Assembly: GCA_021325365.1 (NCBI GenBank)
Contig: JAJPHF010000197.1
Span: 1 to 16,822, forward strand
Reading direction: 5' to 3'
Source: Pseudomonadota bacterium
Lineage (GTDB): Bacteria; Chloroflexota; UBA6077; JAJPHF01
DNA length: 16,822 nucleotides
Shown: positions 1 to 8,116 of the stretch, piece after piece
Layout of the letters: each line of letters opens with the position of its first letter
Position numbering within the stretch: the stretch's first letter is position 1
Program-made: the position numbers and the translations under genes
The notes under the pieces: model-generated
Database searches by the model: none
Told to the model about the DNA's origin: nothing
Seen by the model: the letters and a program-made list of their open reading frames with translations, nothing else

Positions 1-308
1 ACGACCGTGAAGCTCCCGGGCTGCCCCGCCGGCTGTCCCGGCACGTCGATTAGCGCCCCGCTGGCCGCCCCGAACTGCAGGCGCGTGAGCTGGTTGGTGG
101 GCGTGCTGCCGTTGGTGGTGGCCGTGATGGTCACTTGCAGCGCCCCGGCCCCGCCGGGCACGACCGCCACGCCCACAGCGGGCCGTGGCGCGCAGGCCGC
201 CAATGGCGCGGCCGGCGCCCCCGGCGCCGCCGACCCGATCAGGGCCGCAATCAGAGACAGAAAGACGACGATGCGCGGCAGGTTGCGCCCGAGGCTCGTC
301 GCCCGCAT
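1..308 (-). CDS. Secreted protein, N-terminal part only (runs off the window)
   Basis: An open frame starts at an ATG at 308 on the minus strand and stays open to the window edge (102 codons visible). Residues 1-10 are basic, residues 12-27 form a hydrophobic core (IVVFLSLIAALIGSAA), and small residues follow, so this is a signal peptide for export. Cleavage could fall in the Ala/Pro-rich stretch at 27-38. A LAAC motif ends at Cys39, but it lies far from the hydrophobic core, so a lipoprotein is only a weak alternative. After that the chain is rich in Thr, Gly, Asn and Val (for example VTITATTNGSTPTNQLTRL), a beta-strand-like composition seen in surface adhesin or carbohydrate-facing domains. 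A modest GGGAG lies upstream of the ATG. No family can be named from the visible part. Confidence 0.6.
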   Translation of the reverse strand, partial: MRATSLGRNLPRIVVFLSLIAALIGSAAPGAPAAPLAACAPRPAVGVAVVPGGAGALQVTITATTNGSTPTNQLTRLQFGAASGALIDVPGQPAGQPGSFTV

Positions 309-719
309 GTTCGCTCGCTCCCGCGTTCGGCACCCGCGGCGGCGCAGCGCGCCCCTCGCTAATTGGCAACGAGTCTACCGTCCGGTCGCCCACGGCCGCA
401 AATGCCCGCGCCCTCGCGCTTGTCGCCCCGGCTCTTACCGCGCGGCGTCCCCGCGCTTTGGCGGGGCGCGATCCCTCACACTCGCAGTCGCCCGGGCCGC
501 GGCCCTTTCCGGGAGCGGCTGACCCCCTTCTTACGAAGTTCTTGCACGGCGCTTGTGAGTCCCTAGCGGGCCGCTCGGTATCACTACTCTAGCGCGGCGG
601 GCGTCCCTGGCCCGGCACGCGGACTGCGTTCACATTCTAGTGAAGAAAGATTTGTGGGAGATCGTCGCGATACGGTCGATCGGCCGGGGCGCGCGGCGAG
701 CGGATGGCGAGGTGAAGGA
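309..719. other. Divergent intergenic region, no gene recognised
   Basis: This gap separates the minus-strand secreted protein from the PAC2 gene. Short open frames cross it, but they are Arg/Pro/Ala-rich, overlap each other and lack a convincing ribosome-binding site. It holds GC-rich palindromes, for instance 449-454 pairing with 461-466, and a 12-base palindrome at 494-505. It must carry promoters for both flanking genes, but I see no clean -35/-10 pair. Confidence 0.5.
629..644. promoter_or_regulatory. Inverted repeat TTCAC-N6-GTGAA, possible operator
   Basis: A 5-base inverted repeat with a 6-base spacer lies in an unusually AT-rich patch about 75 bases upstream of the PAC2 start codon at 720. 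Symmetry and position are compatible with a transcription-factor site. The arms are short and could be chance. Confidence 0.2.
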
Positions 720-1682
720 ATGAACCGTCAGTTAGAGCTACAGCTTGCGGAGACTCCCGCGCTGCGAGCGCCGGTGCTACTGGCCGCGGTGGCGGGCTGG
801 GGCGACGGGGCGGTGGCCGGGACGGGTGCGGTGCAGTACCTCATCGGGAAGCACGGCGCCGAGCGGCTGGCCGCGTTCGACGGCGACGAGATCTACCAGT
901 ACACCGTCACCCGCCCCATCACGCTGCAGCGCGAGGGAGGCGAGCGCGAGCTGGCCTGGCCCAGCTTGGAGTTGCACGCCTGCCGCCTGCCGGACGCGCC
1001 ACACGACCTGCTACTGCTCCTCGGCCCCGAGCCCGACCTGCGCTGGCGAGCCTGCGCCGAGGCGATCGTGGCCGCCGCGCGCCGCTGCGGCGCGAGCGCT
1101 GTGATCGTGCTGGGCAGCTACTGGGACCAGGTGTCCCATCTCGGCCAGCCGCTGCTCTCCGGCCGCGCGGCCGATGCCGCCATGCGCCAGGCGCTCACGG
1201 CGCTCGGCGTGCGCGAGTCGCGCTACCAGGGCCCGACCGGCTTCACCGCGGCGCTGCTCGACGCCTGCGCGCGGCACGAGCTGCCGGCCGCCGGCGTTTC
1301 GGCCCGCGCTCCCCACTACGCGCAGGGCATCGTCCACCCGCAGCTCTCGTGGGCGCTGCTGCACACCGTCGAGCAGCTGGCCAACCTGCGCTTCGACCTG
1401 GCGGCGCTCGACGAGGCCGGCCGCGAGCAGGCGCGGCGGCTCACCGAGCGCGTGAAGGAGGAGCCGAAGCTGTGGCAGTACGTCCAGATGGTGGCGGCGC
1501 AGCAAGGCCAGCTTGAGGCGGGCAACGACTTCCAGCAAGGCGCCTGGCATACGCTAAGCGCCGCGCCGGAGATCCGGCCCGACGTGCCGCCGCGGCCCGC
1601 CACGGGCGGCGAGCTGCCGAGCGGCCAGGACATGGTGGAGGCCGTCGAGTCCTTCTTCCGCGGCAGCCGCCGCGAAGGCTGA
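720..1682 (+). CDS. PAC2 family protein (proteasome-assembly-chaperone-like fold)
   Basis: The predicted protein has 320 residues, near the usual family length of about 270-320. PAC2-type features appear in order: AGWGDGA near residue 25, YQYTVTRP near 60 (the family's conserved RP), LGPEPDLRW near 105, and ARAPHYAQG near 195, matching the conserved PHY. The C-terminus after about residue 235 is a charged helical extension. Bacterial and archaeal members are related to eukaryotic proteasome assembly chaperone 2; their biochemical role is unsettled and no proteasome genes are visible here. I chose the ATG at 720 because GAGGTGA lies just upstream and conserved sequence begins at once. A GTG at 654 in frame would add 22 Arg/Gly-rich residues and has a poorer ribosome site. 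The gene stands alone, ended by the hairpin at 1707-1739. Confidence 0.85.
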   Translation: MNRQLELQLAETPALRAPVLLAAVAGWGDGAVAGTGAVQYLIGKHGAERLAAFDGDEIYQYTVTRPITLQREGGERELAWPSLELHACRLPDAPHDLLLLLGPEPDLRWRACAEAIVAAARRCGASAVIVLGSYWDQVSHLGQPLLSGRAADAAMRQALTALGVRESRYQGPTGFTAALLDACARHELPAAGVSARAPHYAQGIVHPQLSWALLHTVEQLANLRFDLAALDEAGREQARRLTERVKEEPKLWQYVQMVAAQQGQLEAGNDFQQGAWHTLSAAPEIRPDVPPRPATGGELPSGQDMVEAVESFFRGSRREG

Positions 1683-1706
1683 CGCGGACCTCACGTCAGG
1701 CCCAGC

Positions 1707-1739
1707 GAGTCGGTCCCGGGCAGTGCCCGGGACCGACTC
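1707..1739 (+). terminator. Strong hairpin terminator after the PAC2 gene
   Basis: Arms 1707-1721 and 1725-1739 pair perfectly (15 bp) around the 3-base loop AGT. The hairpin starts 24 bases after the PAC2 stop codon and is followed by the T-rich CCTTCTTGTG. This is a good intrinsic terminator for the plus strand. Confidence 0.85.
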
Positions 1740-1981
1740 CTTCTTGTGTGCCGGGTGCGCTCGCAACGTCAAGCACTTCGGGCGCGCTCCCGGCCTTCGG
1801 CTTCGCTAGCGCCTCCCCGCACGAGGCCACGGTGGGCCCCCGCTAACCCTCAACGGGCAGGCCACGCCCACCGATACATCCAGTAGACCTGAAAGCAGCG
1901 CGCGAGCAGCCGCCTAGCGCGCGGAGCGTCGGGGACTCCGCTCAGCGCCCGCCGCGGCTCAGCCAGCGGGGAGGCATTACC
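1740..1981 (+). other. Gap and probable structured leader of the chemotaxis receptor gene
   Basis: No gene is seen between the terminator and the receptor start. An 8-base inverted repeat (1830-1837 with 1866-1873) encloses a smaller CCCG/CGGG hairpin, so a transcript crossing here would fold. I looked for a cyclic-di-GMP riboswitch because it would suit a receptor gene, but the conserved GEMM core is absent. No clear promoter was found. Confidence 0.3.
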
Positions 1982-4057
1982 GTGAGGGTCAAGCAGTCCA
2001 CGATCAGCGCGATCGCCGCCGCCGGGCTCTGCGTCCTGGCGCTATTGTTGGGCGGCAGCATCTACCTCGTCCAGCAGTCCCTGCGGGCCGAGGAGACGGC
2101 CGTGCGCCGCCAGGCGGAGTTCAAGCAACTCGGCATCGATCTCGCCAACGCCTCGGACCTGCTCACGAACGAGGTCCGCCGCTACGTCGTCACCACCGAC
2201 AGCCAGCCGCTACGCAACTACTGGACCGAGATCGACACCACGCAGACCCGCGACAAGGTGCTGGCGCGACTGAAGGAGCTGGGCGCGCCGCAGGAGGAGT
2301 TCGACCTGCTGGCGCTTGCCAAGAAGAACTCCGACGCGCTCGTGGACACCGAGACCCGCGGCATGCGCCTCGTGCTCGAGGCGCGCGGCGTGCCCCCCAC
2401 GTCCATGCCCCCCGCCGTCGCAGCCTACCGCCTGAGCGCTGACGATCAGGCGCTCACCCCGAGCGCGAAGATCGACCAGGCCCGGACGATCATGTTCGAC
2501 GCGAAGTACGACCAGGACAAGCGCGTCATCATGGAGCCCGTCGCCGAGTTCCAGACCAAGATGAACGCGCGCGCCGCCCGCGAGGTCGAGGCGGCCCAGA
2601 ACGCGACCGGCAACGCCATCAAGCTGCTCGCGCTGAGCGCGCTCGTCATGGTCGTCGGCATGGCCGCGCTGCTCGGCGTCTTCCATCGCCTGCTCGGCGT
2701 GCCCGTCGCTCGCTACACGCGGGCCCTCCGTGAGCGGAACGCCGAGGACCCGCGGTTCGGGCTCACGCCCGCCGGCACCGCCGAACTGCGGCTGCTGGCC
2801 GAGACCTTCAACGCGCAGCTCGAGCAGAACGCCCGGCAGGTGGCCGACAACCAGCAGCTCGTGAGCCAGCTGACGGTGCTGGCGGCCCAGGTGGCGGCCA
2901 GCGCCGACCGCGTGAGCGGCGCGAGCGCCCAGCTCGCGCAGGTGACCGAGCAGGCGGGCGCCACCAGCCAGCAGGTCGCGACGGCCATCCAGGAGGTCGC
3001 GCGCGGCGCGCAGGAGCAGGCCGGCGCCGCGCGGGAGAGCAACCATTCGGTCGAGCAGCTGCTGCAGGCCATCGAGCAGGTGGCCGCGGGCGCCCAGGAG
3101 CAGGCGCGCGGCGTGACCAGCGCCAGCGAGACGACGACCCAGATGGCCGCCGGGATCGAGCAGGTGGCGGCCAACGCGCAGGCGGTCGCCACGGCCAGCC
3201 AGCAGACCCGGGCGTCGGCGGAGCACGGCGCGCGCGCCGTGCAAGAGACGGTCGCCGAGATGGGTGAGATCCAGACGGTCGTGACCCAGGCGGCGGGCAA
3301 GGTGGAGGAGCTGGGCCAGCTGGGCGAGCGCATCGGCACGGTAGTCGAGACGATCGACGACATCGCCGAGCAGACGAACCTGCTCGCCCTCAACGCCGCC
3401 ATCGAGGCGGCCCGCGCCGGCGAGCACGGCAAGGGCTTCGCGGTGGTAGCCGACGAGGTGCGCAAGCTGGCCGAGCGCTCCCAGCGCGAGACCAAGGCCA
3501 TCGGCGAGCTGATCCGCCAGGTGCAGAGCGGCACGCAGGAGGCGGTCCGCGCGATGGAGCAGGGCAGCCAGAAGGTGACGGCGGGCTCGGCCCAGGCGCA
3601 GCAGACCGGCCAGGCGCTCGACGAGATCTTGCGCGCCGTCGAGCAGACGGTACAGCAGGTAGGCGACATCGCGACCGCCGCGCAGGCGATGGTGGCGCGC
3701 AGCCGCGAGGTAAGCGCTACGATGGCGAACATCTCGGCGGTCGTGGAGGAGGCCACCGCCGCCACCGAGGAGATGGCAGCCACGGCCACGTCCGTGGGCC
3801 AGACGATCGGCAGCATCGCCGCGGTGGCCGAGCAGAACTCGGCCGCCACGGAAGAGGTGTCGGCGTCGGCGGAGGAGATGAGCGCCCAGGTCGAGCAGAT
3901 GCGCGTACAGGCGGAGAGCCTGGCGGCGACGGCGGCGCAGCTCGAGCAGCTCGTCGCCCAGCTGCAGCAGCGCGACACGGCGCCGCCCAACGTCGCGCCG
4001 CGCCGTCGGGCGAGCGACTGGGCGCCTGCCAACCGCGCGGCGCGCGCCGCCGGCTAG
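1982..4057 (+). CDS. Methyl-accepting chemotaxis protein (transmembrane chemoreceptor)
   Basis: This 691-residue receptor would signal to CheA/CheW. Residues 9-31 are a first membrane helix. About 32-212 is an extracytoplasmic, largely helical sensor domain of the four-helix-bundle type; its ligand is unknown. Residues 213-235 are the second membrane helix, and 236-285 a HAMP-like linker. A long Gln/Ala/Glu-rich coiled coil runs from 290 to 660. The hairpin tip is at 456-500 and carries the highly conserved block: [19 protein letters not shown] (463-481), then [19 protein letters not shown] (482-500). Repeated Q/E pairs in the flanking helices are likely methylation sites. There is no C-terminal pentapeptide that would tether CheR; the tail is Arg/Ala-rich. 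The GTG start has GGGGAGG 7 bases upstream. No other chemotaxis genes lie in the window. Confidence 0.95.
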   Translation: MRVKQSTISAIAAAGLCVLALLLGGSIYLVQQSLRAEETAVRRQAEFKQLGIDLANASDLLTNEVRRYVVTTDSQPLRNYWTEIDTTQTRDKVLARLKELGAPQEEFDLLALAKKNSDALVDTETRGMRLVLEARGVPPTSMPPAVAAYRLSADDQALTPSAKIDQARTIMFDAKYDQDKRVIMEPVAEFQTKMNARAAREVEAAQNATGNAIKLLALSALVMVVGMAALLGVFHRLLGVPVARYTRALRERNAEDPRFGLTPAGTAELRLLAETFNAQLEQNARQVADNQQLVSQLTVLAAQVAASADRVSGASAQLAQVTEQAGATSQQVATAIQEVARGAQEQAGAARESNHSVEQLLQAIEQVAAGAQEQARGVTSASETTTQMAAGIEQVAANAQAVATASQQTRASAEHGARAVQETVAEMGEIQTVVTQAAGKVEELGQLGERIGTVVETIDDIAEQTNLLALNAAIEAARAGEHGKGFAVVADEVRKLAERSQRETKAIGELIRQVQSGTQEAVRAMEQGSQKVTAGSAQAQQTGQALDEILRAVEQTVQQVGDIATAAQAMVARSREVSATMANISAVVEEATAATEEMAATATSVGQTIGSIAAVAEQNSAATEEVSASAEEMSAQVEQMRVQAESLAATAAQLEQLVAQLQQRDTAPPNVAPRRRASDWAPANRAARAAG

Positions 4058-4103
4058 GGCACAGGCCCCCGGGGGCCGCGAGCCGGCCTCGCCGGGCGCG
4101 AAC

Positions 4104-4134
4104 AGAGGCGGCCGGGCGTATCCCGGCCGCCTCT
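4104..4134. terminator. Convergent hairpin terminator
   Basis: Arms 4104-4116 and 4122-4134 pair perfectly (13 bp) around the loop CGTAT. It lies midway between the ends of the receptor gene (plus) and the PsiE-like gene (minus). There is no long T tract on either side, but the stem strength and convergent placement suggest a shared terminator. Confidence 0.7.
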
Positions 4135-4161
4135 TGCGTGTCCCCGCCGCTGGAGCGCGTA

Positions 4162-4770
4162 TTAGCGCGGCCGGCCAGGCTCCCGCCGCTGCACCCACTG
4201 TGCGAGCGCGAGCGCGATCATCAGCAGCAGGATGAGCGCGCCCAGCCCCAGCAGTCGGGTCATCTGCACGGTCGGGTCCTCCGTGGTCCTCGCGGTCTCC
4301 AGCAGCAGGTGACGGACCGCGGCCACGATGGCGATGATCAAGAAGGGCTGGACGGTCAGCGGCCTGCCGCCCAGCGAGAGCAGCAGCGTGCCCACCAGCT
4401 CGGCCAGGATGAGCGCCAGGAGCGCGTTCTCGGCCACCTCGACGACCGCGTGCCCCTGGTAGAGGTGAAACTCGACCCCGTTTTCGGTATCCACCCGCAG
4501 CGTCAGGCTGCCCATGAGGTCGCCGACGCCCGTCACCAGCACGTACACGCCCATACAGAGCATCAAGACCGCCACGCCGACGAGAACGGCGTCTTGGACC
4601 AGCCGCAGCCAGCGGTGGCTACGCTGCAGCGCGGCCGCGACGCGCGCTTGCAACGACGGCGCCGGCTCTCGAGCCCCCGGCCCGCTGCGCGCCTCGGAGT
4701 GCCGAGGCGGCACTGGCGCCCCGGTCGGCACCGCCTCGTCGGTCGGCAACGTCTCCGTCCGTGACTCCAT
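4162..4770 (-). CDS. Phosphate-starvation-inducible PsiE family membrane protein
   Basis: The 202-residue protein has a hydrophilic Pro/Arg-rich N-terminus (1-55), then four membrane segments at about 61-83, 110-133, 140-157 and 172-191. The family pattern is visible in the third and fourth quarters: an acidic/aliphatic AELVGTLLLSL (123-133), a short polar turn, then PFLIIAIVAAVRHLLL (142-157) with the conserved Arg-His pair. In E. coli, PsiE is induced by phosphate starvation, but its molecular role is unknown. I chose the ATG at 4770 because GGAGG lies 9 bases upstream; an upstream GTG at 4845 would add 25 Arg-rich residues without a good ribosome site. No Pho box was identified. It appears monocistronic. 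Confidence 0.8.
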   Translation of the reverse strand: MESRTETLPTDEAVPTGAPVPPRHSEARSGPGAREPAPSLQARVAAALQRSHRWLRLVQDAVLVGVAVLMLCMGVYVLVTGVGDLMGSLTLRVDTENGVEFHLYQGHAVVEVAENALLALILAELVGTLLLSLGGRPLTVQPFLIIAIVAAVRHLLLETARTTEDPTVQMTRLLGLGALILLLMIALALAQWVQRREPGRPR

Positions 4771-4932
4771 GCGCTGCCGCCTCCCGCGCGTGCTAGCCGT
4801 GCGCCGGCCACAGCATAGCACGCCGCCAGGGCGAGGCCTCGGCACGCCCTCGGCCTGGCGGCGCAGCGCATGAAGCGGCTAGCGCGCCGGCTGGGTATGA
4901 ACGCGGTCGTTCCAGAGGTGGAGTGCCTCAAC

Positions 4933-4952
4933 GCGACGAAACCCTTCGTCGC
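4933..4952 (-). terminator. Hairpin downstream of pyrD
   Basis: Arms 4933-4940 and 4945-4952 pair perfectly (8 bp) around a 4-base loop, about 60 bases past the pyrD stop codon. A short T run (GGGTTTCG) falls in the loop and arm on the minus strand rather than after it. This is a plausible but not ideal terminator. Confidence 0.45.
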
Positions 4953-5010
4953 AGGAGGTCGACGACGCCGTCCTCGTGGGCGCGGGCCAGGTGAGTCGCA
5001 TCCTGCGGCT

Positions 5011-6102
5011 TCAGTCGGCACCGATCACCTCGTCGACGCTGCCGCAGCCGTGGGCGGCCAGGCGCGCGACGAGCCCGCGATGCACCAGGCCCGCGAACGC
5101 CGGGCCGCCGTAGACGAACCCGGTGTACGCCTGCACCAGATCGGCGCCCGCCCGCAGCAGCCGCCAGGCGTCCTCGGCGTCCATCACGCCGCCCACCGCC
5201 ACCAGCGTCCAGTCGCGCGGCACCTCCCGCCGCAGGACCCGCACCAGCTGGAGGGTGCGCGGCAGGATCGGCCGGCCGCTCACGCCGCCGGGCCGGGCCT
5301 GGTTCGGGTCGCGCAGGCCCACGCGACCCACGGTTGTGTTGCCGAGCACCAGCCCTTGCCAGCCGCCCGCCCGCGCTGCCGCCAACGTACCGTCGAGCTG
5401 GCCGGACGTCAGGTCGGGCGAGAGCTTCAGGAGGAGCGGCTTGGGCGCCGCGCCGGGCGGCGCCAGCGTGAGGGCGCGCGCCCCCAGCGCCCGACCCAGG
5501 TCGATCAGCAGCTCCTCGGCGTGCAGGTCGCGCAGGCCCGCGGTGTTCGGCGAGCTGATGTTGGCGACGAAATAATCGGCGTGCGGGTACAGCGTCGCGA
5601 GGGCGCGCACGTAGTCGTCCCAGGCGCGGTCGAGCGGCGTGTCCTTGTTCTTGCCCAGGTTCGCGCCGATGGGGATCCTCGGCACTGCATCGCCGGCGCG
5701 GTGGCGCTGCCAGCGGGACAGATGCGCGGCCACGCGCGCCGCCCCCTCGCTCGGGAAGCCCATCGCGTTCGCCAGCGCGGCATCGGCCCGCAGGCGCCAG
5801 ACGCGCGGCCGCGGGTTGCCCGGCTGGGCGACCGGCGTGACCGTGCCCACCTCGACGTGGCGGAAGCCGAGCGCGGCGAAGGCGGGCACCGCCACCCCAT
5901 TCTTGTCGCAGCCCGCGGCCAGGCCGAGCGGGCTCCCGAAGCGCAGGCCCAGCCGCTCGACGGCCAGGGCCGGGTGGTCGTAGGCGAACAGCCGCGCCAG
6001 CAGCCGACAGGCTGTCGGCGACGCGCTGAGCCGGGCGAGCAGCGCCAGCGTCAGCTCGTGGACCCGCTCGGCGTCCCACGCGCCGAGCGCCGGGAACACC
6101 AC
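5011..6102 (-). CDS. pyrD: Dihydroorotate dehydrogenase (quinone), class 2
   Basis: This FMN enzyme oxidises dihydroorotate to orotate with a membrane quinone as acceptor, the fourth step of UMP synthesis. Class 2 signatures run in order: LGLAAGCDKNG (59-69), VEVGTVTPVAQPGNPRPR (83-100), NAMGFPSEGA (112-121), IGANLGKNKDTP (145-156), NISSPNT (181-187, with the class 2 catalytic serine), LKLSPDL (225-231), NTTVGR (255-260), GGVSGRP (272-278) and VQAYTGFVYGGP (323-334). The length of 363 is typical. The coordinates use the first GTG. However, the frame stays open upstream and encodes ALYRR just before it, which also fits the family's N-terminal membrane-associating helix. Translation may therefore begin upstream at a non-standard codon (see the ribosome-site entry). 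No other pyr genes are adjacent. Confidence 0.95.
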   Translation of the reverse strand: MVFPALGAWDAERVHELTLALLARLSASPTACRLLARLFAYDHPALAVERLGLRFGSPLGLAAGCDKNGVAVPAFAALGFRHVEVGTVTPVAQPGNPRPRVWRLRADAALANAMGFPSEGAARVAAHLSRWQRHRAGDAVPRIPIGANLGKNKDTPLDRAWDDYVRALATLYPHADYFVANISSPNTAGLRDLHAEELLIDLGRALGARALTLAPPGAAPKPLLLKLSPDLTSGQLDGTLAAARAGGWQGLVLGNTTVGRVGLRDPNQARPGGVSGRPILPRTLQLVRVLRREVPRDWTLVAVGGVMDAEDAWRLLRAGADLVQAYTGFVYGGPAFAGLVHRGLVARLAAHGCGSVDEVIGAD

Positions 6103-6214
6103 GCGGCGGTACAGCGCGTCGACCGCAAGCGCCGCCAGCGACGCGCGCGGGGCAGTGAGGGGAGGGGCGGCAGCGCCAACGCGGCCGCGGATAGCCGTCT
6201 GTACCAGGGGACGC

Positions 6215-6221
6215 TCCTTTC
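6215..6221 (-). promoter_or_regulatory. Strong Shine-Dalgarno AAAGGAG upstream of pyrD, facing a CTG codon
   Basis: On the minus strand AAAGGAG is followed after 7 bases by a CTG at 6205-6207, in frame with pyrD and with no stop between. A CTG start here would add 35 residues to the annotated GTG start and would include the ALYRR segment that looks like dihydroorotate dehydrogenase. The GTG at 6102 has no comparable ribosome site. Confidence 0.4.
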
Positions 6222-6341
6222 TCGGTCGCCGGGCGGTCGGCCCCCCGCCCCCTTCCTATCTTCTAATAGGGTACCGGACGCGCCGGCTCGGGGGCGCCGC
6301 GCCGGCCGACCTGTAGTATGGCTGTAAGCTGGCAGGCGGCA

Positions 6342-6371
6342 TTGACAGGCGCCTGGGCGTGGGACTACCAT
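6342..6371 (+). promoter_or_regulatory. Sigma70-like promoter for the solute-binding protein gene
   Basis: A perfect -35 box TTGACA (6342-6347) is followed after 18 bases by TACCAT (6366-6371), 4 of 6 matches to the -10 consensus. A transcript would start near 6378 and leave a leader of about 70 bases before the ATG at 6449. Confidence 0.55.
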
Positions 6372-6448
6372 CGCGGCACCGGCGGCCCACGGGGCGGGCG
6401 CGTGGAGCGATTCGCCCGTCCTCGGCGAGGGACGACGAGGAGGATACC

Positions 6449-7597
6449 ATGCGGCGACGCGCGCGCTCGGGCGCGGCAGGCACGAGCCTGCTGCTGGCGG
6501 TCATCGTCGTAGCGGCGTGCGGCGGCCCGCCCGCGGCCGCCCCCGCCGCCTCGGCCGGCGCGGCGAGCGCACCGGCCGACAGCGCGCCCGGGGCCGGCGG
6601 GAGCGCGAGCGCGCCGACCGCGCTGAAGGGCCGCGATGCCTACCCGGCGCCCGACGACCCGGAGGTGAAGATCAAGGCCGCCTGGTGCGCCGTAGCCGGC
6701 GCCATGTTCCCGCTGTGGGCCGCCAAGGATGCCGGCATCTTCCAGCGCCACCGCATCGACGCCGAGCTAGTCTTCATGCAGGGCGGCAGCCCCTGCGTCG
6801 CGGCCATGACGAACGGCGAGGTCGACTTCCTCGAGAGCGCCGGTGGGCTCATCGCCGCGCTGATGGCCAGCAACGACGGCGCCGTCATCGCCAACCTCTA
6901 CCTGGGCAACCCGTACCGCCTGATCGTCACGCCCGACATCACCCGCGTCGAAGACCTCCGCGGCCGGCGCCTGGCCATCAGCCGCCCGGGCGAGTGGGAC
7001 AACCGGCTGAACGAGGTGATGCTGGAGCGCCACGGCCTGCGCCCGAACGAGGACGTTACCCTCGTCCCGATCGGCGGCCAGACCGACCGCTACAATGCCC
7101 TCAAGACCGGCGTGGTGGATGGCACCACGGTGAACCCGCCGGTCAACCTCGCAGCCAAGAACGAGGGCTTCCGCGAGATCTTCAACCTGAACGACCTCAA
7201 CTTCTCGGGCGTCTATATCTCCCTGTACACCGGCCGCAAGACGCTGGAACAGCGGCCGCGCCTGGTCGAGCGGTTCCTCGCGGCGATCGTCGAGGCGAGC
7301 GCCTACGCCCGCGCCAACAAGGAGTTCACCATCAACCTGATGCGCAAGTACCTCCAGCTCGACGACCGCGAGGCCCTGGAGGGCGCCTACCAGGCGTACG
7401 CGGCCGAGATGCTCGCCATCCCACCGCGCATCCCGCTCGACGCCGTGCAGTCGGTCATCGACGAGACGCTCACCGTCAGCCCAAACGTGCCGGTGCGCGA
7501 GGCGGCGCAGATCGTGGACGAGCGCCCGCTGCAAGCCGTCGAGGCGAGCGGCTTCGTCGACGCCGTCCTGGCGGCCTACCCGGCCCCCCATAACTAG
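6449..7597 (+). CDS. ABC transporter substrate-binding lipoprotein, NMT1/THI5-like (SsuA/TauA superfamily)
   Basis: The 382-residue protein opens with a lipoprotein signal peptide: RRRAR, a hydrophobic core at 13-21, then the lipobox VAAC with Cys24 as the lipidated residue. An Ala/Pro/Ser/Gly-rich linker (25-60) follows, then a type-2 periplasmic binding fold. Recognisable parts are FPLWAAKDAGIFQRHRIDAE (87-106), the MTNGEVDFLE loop (120-129), and DLRGRRLAISRPGEWDNRL (169-187), typical of NMT1-like proteins that bind sulfonates, nitrate or thiamine precursors. The ligand cannot be told from sequence. GAGGAGGA sits about 5 bases before the ATG; a GTG at 6359 in frame would place the signal peptide internally and is rejected. 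No permease or ATPase gene follows, so it is an orphan in this window. Confidence 0.88.
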   Translation: MRRRARSGAAGTSLLLAVIVVAACGGPPAAAPAASAGAASAPADSAPGAGGSASAPTALKGRDAYPAPDDPEVKIKAAWCAVAGAMFPLWAAKDAGIFQRHRIDAELVFMQGGSPCVAAMTNGEVDFLESAGGLIAALMASNDGAVIANLYLGNPYRLIVTPDITRVEDLRGRRLAISRPGEWDNRLNEVMLERHGLRPNEDVTLVPIGGQTDRYNALKTGVVDGTTVNPPVNLAAKNEGFREIFNLNDLNFSGVYISLYTGRKTLEQRPRLVERFLAAIVEASAYARANKEFTINLMRKYLQLDDREALEGAYQAYAAEMLAIPPRIPLDAVQSVIDETLTVSPNVPVREAAQIVDERPLQAVEASGFVDAVLAAYPAPHN

Positions 7598-7615
7598 CGT
7601 GCCTGGCCCATCACG

Positions 7616-7637
7616 CCTACCCCGGGCGCCCGGTAGG
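7616..7637 (+). terminator. Weak hairpin after the solute-binding protein gene
   Basis: A 12-base GC palindrome (7622-7633) is flanked by CCTA (7616-7619) and TAGG (7634-7637), giving a stem with a two-base bulge shortly after the stop codon at 7597. There is no T tract after it, so termination is uncertain. Confidence 0.3.
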
Positions 7638-7762
7638 GGGGATTGATCACGCCCGCGCCTCCCGCTAGCTGCTCCGCCGGGGCACAATCCGCTGTATGCA
7701 CGTGCGCAAAGGTATATGCTTACGCCAGAGGCGCGCGGAGTAGGTGACTGCGAGGGACGACG

Positions 7763-8116
7763 ATGAGCGTGCTAGGGCGATGGGTGCAGCGACCGGTGGA
7801 GTGGGTAGCGCACGTCGTGCGGTCGGGGCCCGCGCCCGCAGGCCCGCCGGGCGCGGGTGGCGCCACGGGGGCAGCCGCCGACGCGCCGCTCGTGAAGTGC
7901 CCCGCCTGCGAGGGCAGCGGGAACTGCCGCGTGTGCGGCGGCGCCGGCACCGTCGACCGCCTGGTGGCCGTGACCGGCGCCGACTCCTCGGGCGTCCTGG
8001 CCCGCGAGCCGGTCCAGACGATGAAGACGCTGAAGTGCCGCGCCTGCCCCGGCTCGAAGGGCATCTGCCGCACTTGTGGCGGCCGCGGCGTCGTCGTGGA
8101 CCCGGCGGCCGGCTGA
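7763..8116 (+). CDS. Small protein with paired DnaJ-type CxxCxGxG zinc-finger motifs
   Basis: The 117-residue protein has eight cysteines in four CxxC pairs: Cys46/49 (CPACEGSG), Cys55/58 (CRVCGGAG), Cys92/95 (CRAC) and Cys102/105 (CRTCGGRG). This resembles the central zinc-binding region of DnaJ, where two zinc ions are each held by two CxxCxGxG units and contact unfolded substrate. There is no J domain and no client-binding C-terminal domain. Residues 1-40 include an amphipathic start and a Gly/Ala/Pro linker; 60-90 is a linker between the two zinc units. It could be a chaperone accessory, a redox protein or a nucleic-acid-binding zinc ribbon. The ATG follows GAGGGACGACG. A predicted start region holds TATATGCT near 7713, but no matching -35 box is clear. 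Confidence 0.75.
   Translation: MSVLGRWVQRPVEWVAHVVRSGPAPAGPPGAGGATGAAADAPLVKCPACEGSGNCRVCGGAGTVDRLVAVTGADSSGVLAREPVQTMKTLKCRACPGSKGICRTCGGRGVVVDPAAG

Noticed and set aside
654..719. Upstream GTG start for the PAC2 protein
   Set aside because: It adds 22 Arg/Gly-rich residues without family similarity, and the ribosome site at 708-715 points to the ATG at 720.
1840..1980. Cyclic-di-GMP riboswitch before the chemoreceptor
   Set aside because: The conserved GEMM core and tetraloop-receptor sequences are absent.
2210..4198. 662-codon open frame on the minus strand opposite the chemoreceptor
   Set aside because: It is antisense to a gene with unmistakable family motifs. The translation is Leu/Arg/His-rich with no recognisable domain, as expected when a GC-rich coiled-coil gene is read backwards.
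4870..6327. 485-codon open frame on the plus strand opposite pyrD
   Set aside because: Antisense to pyrD; Arg/Gln/Ala-rich with no domain and no ribosome site.
7698..7705. Palindrome GCACGTGC before the zinc-finger gene as an operator
   Set aside because: An 8-base GC-rich palindrome is expected by chance in this composition, and there is no second copy.
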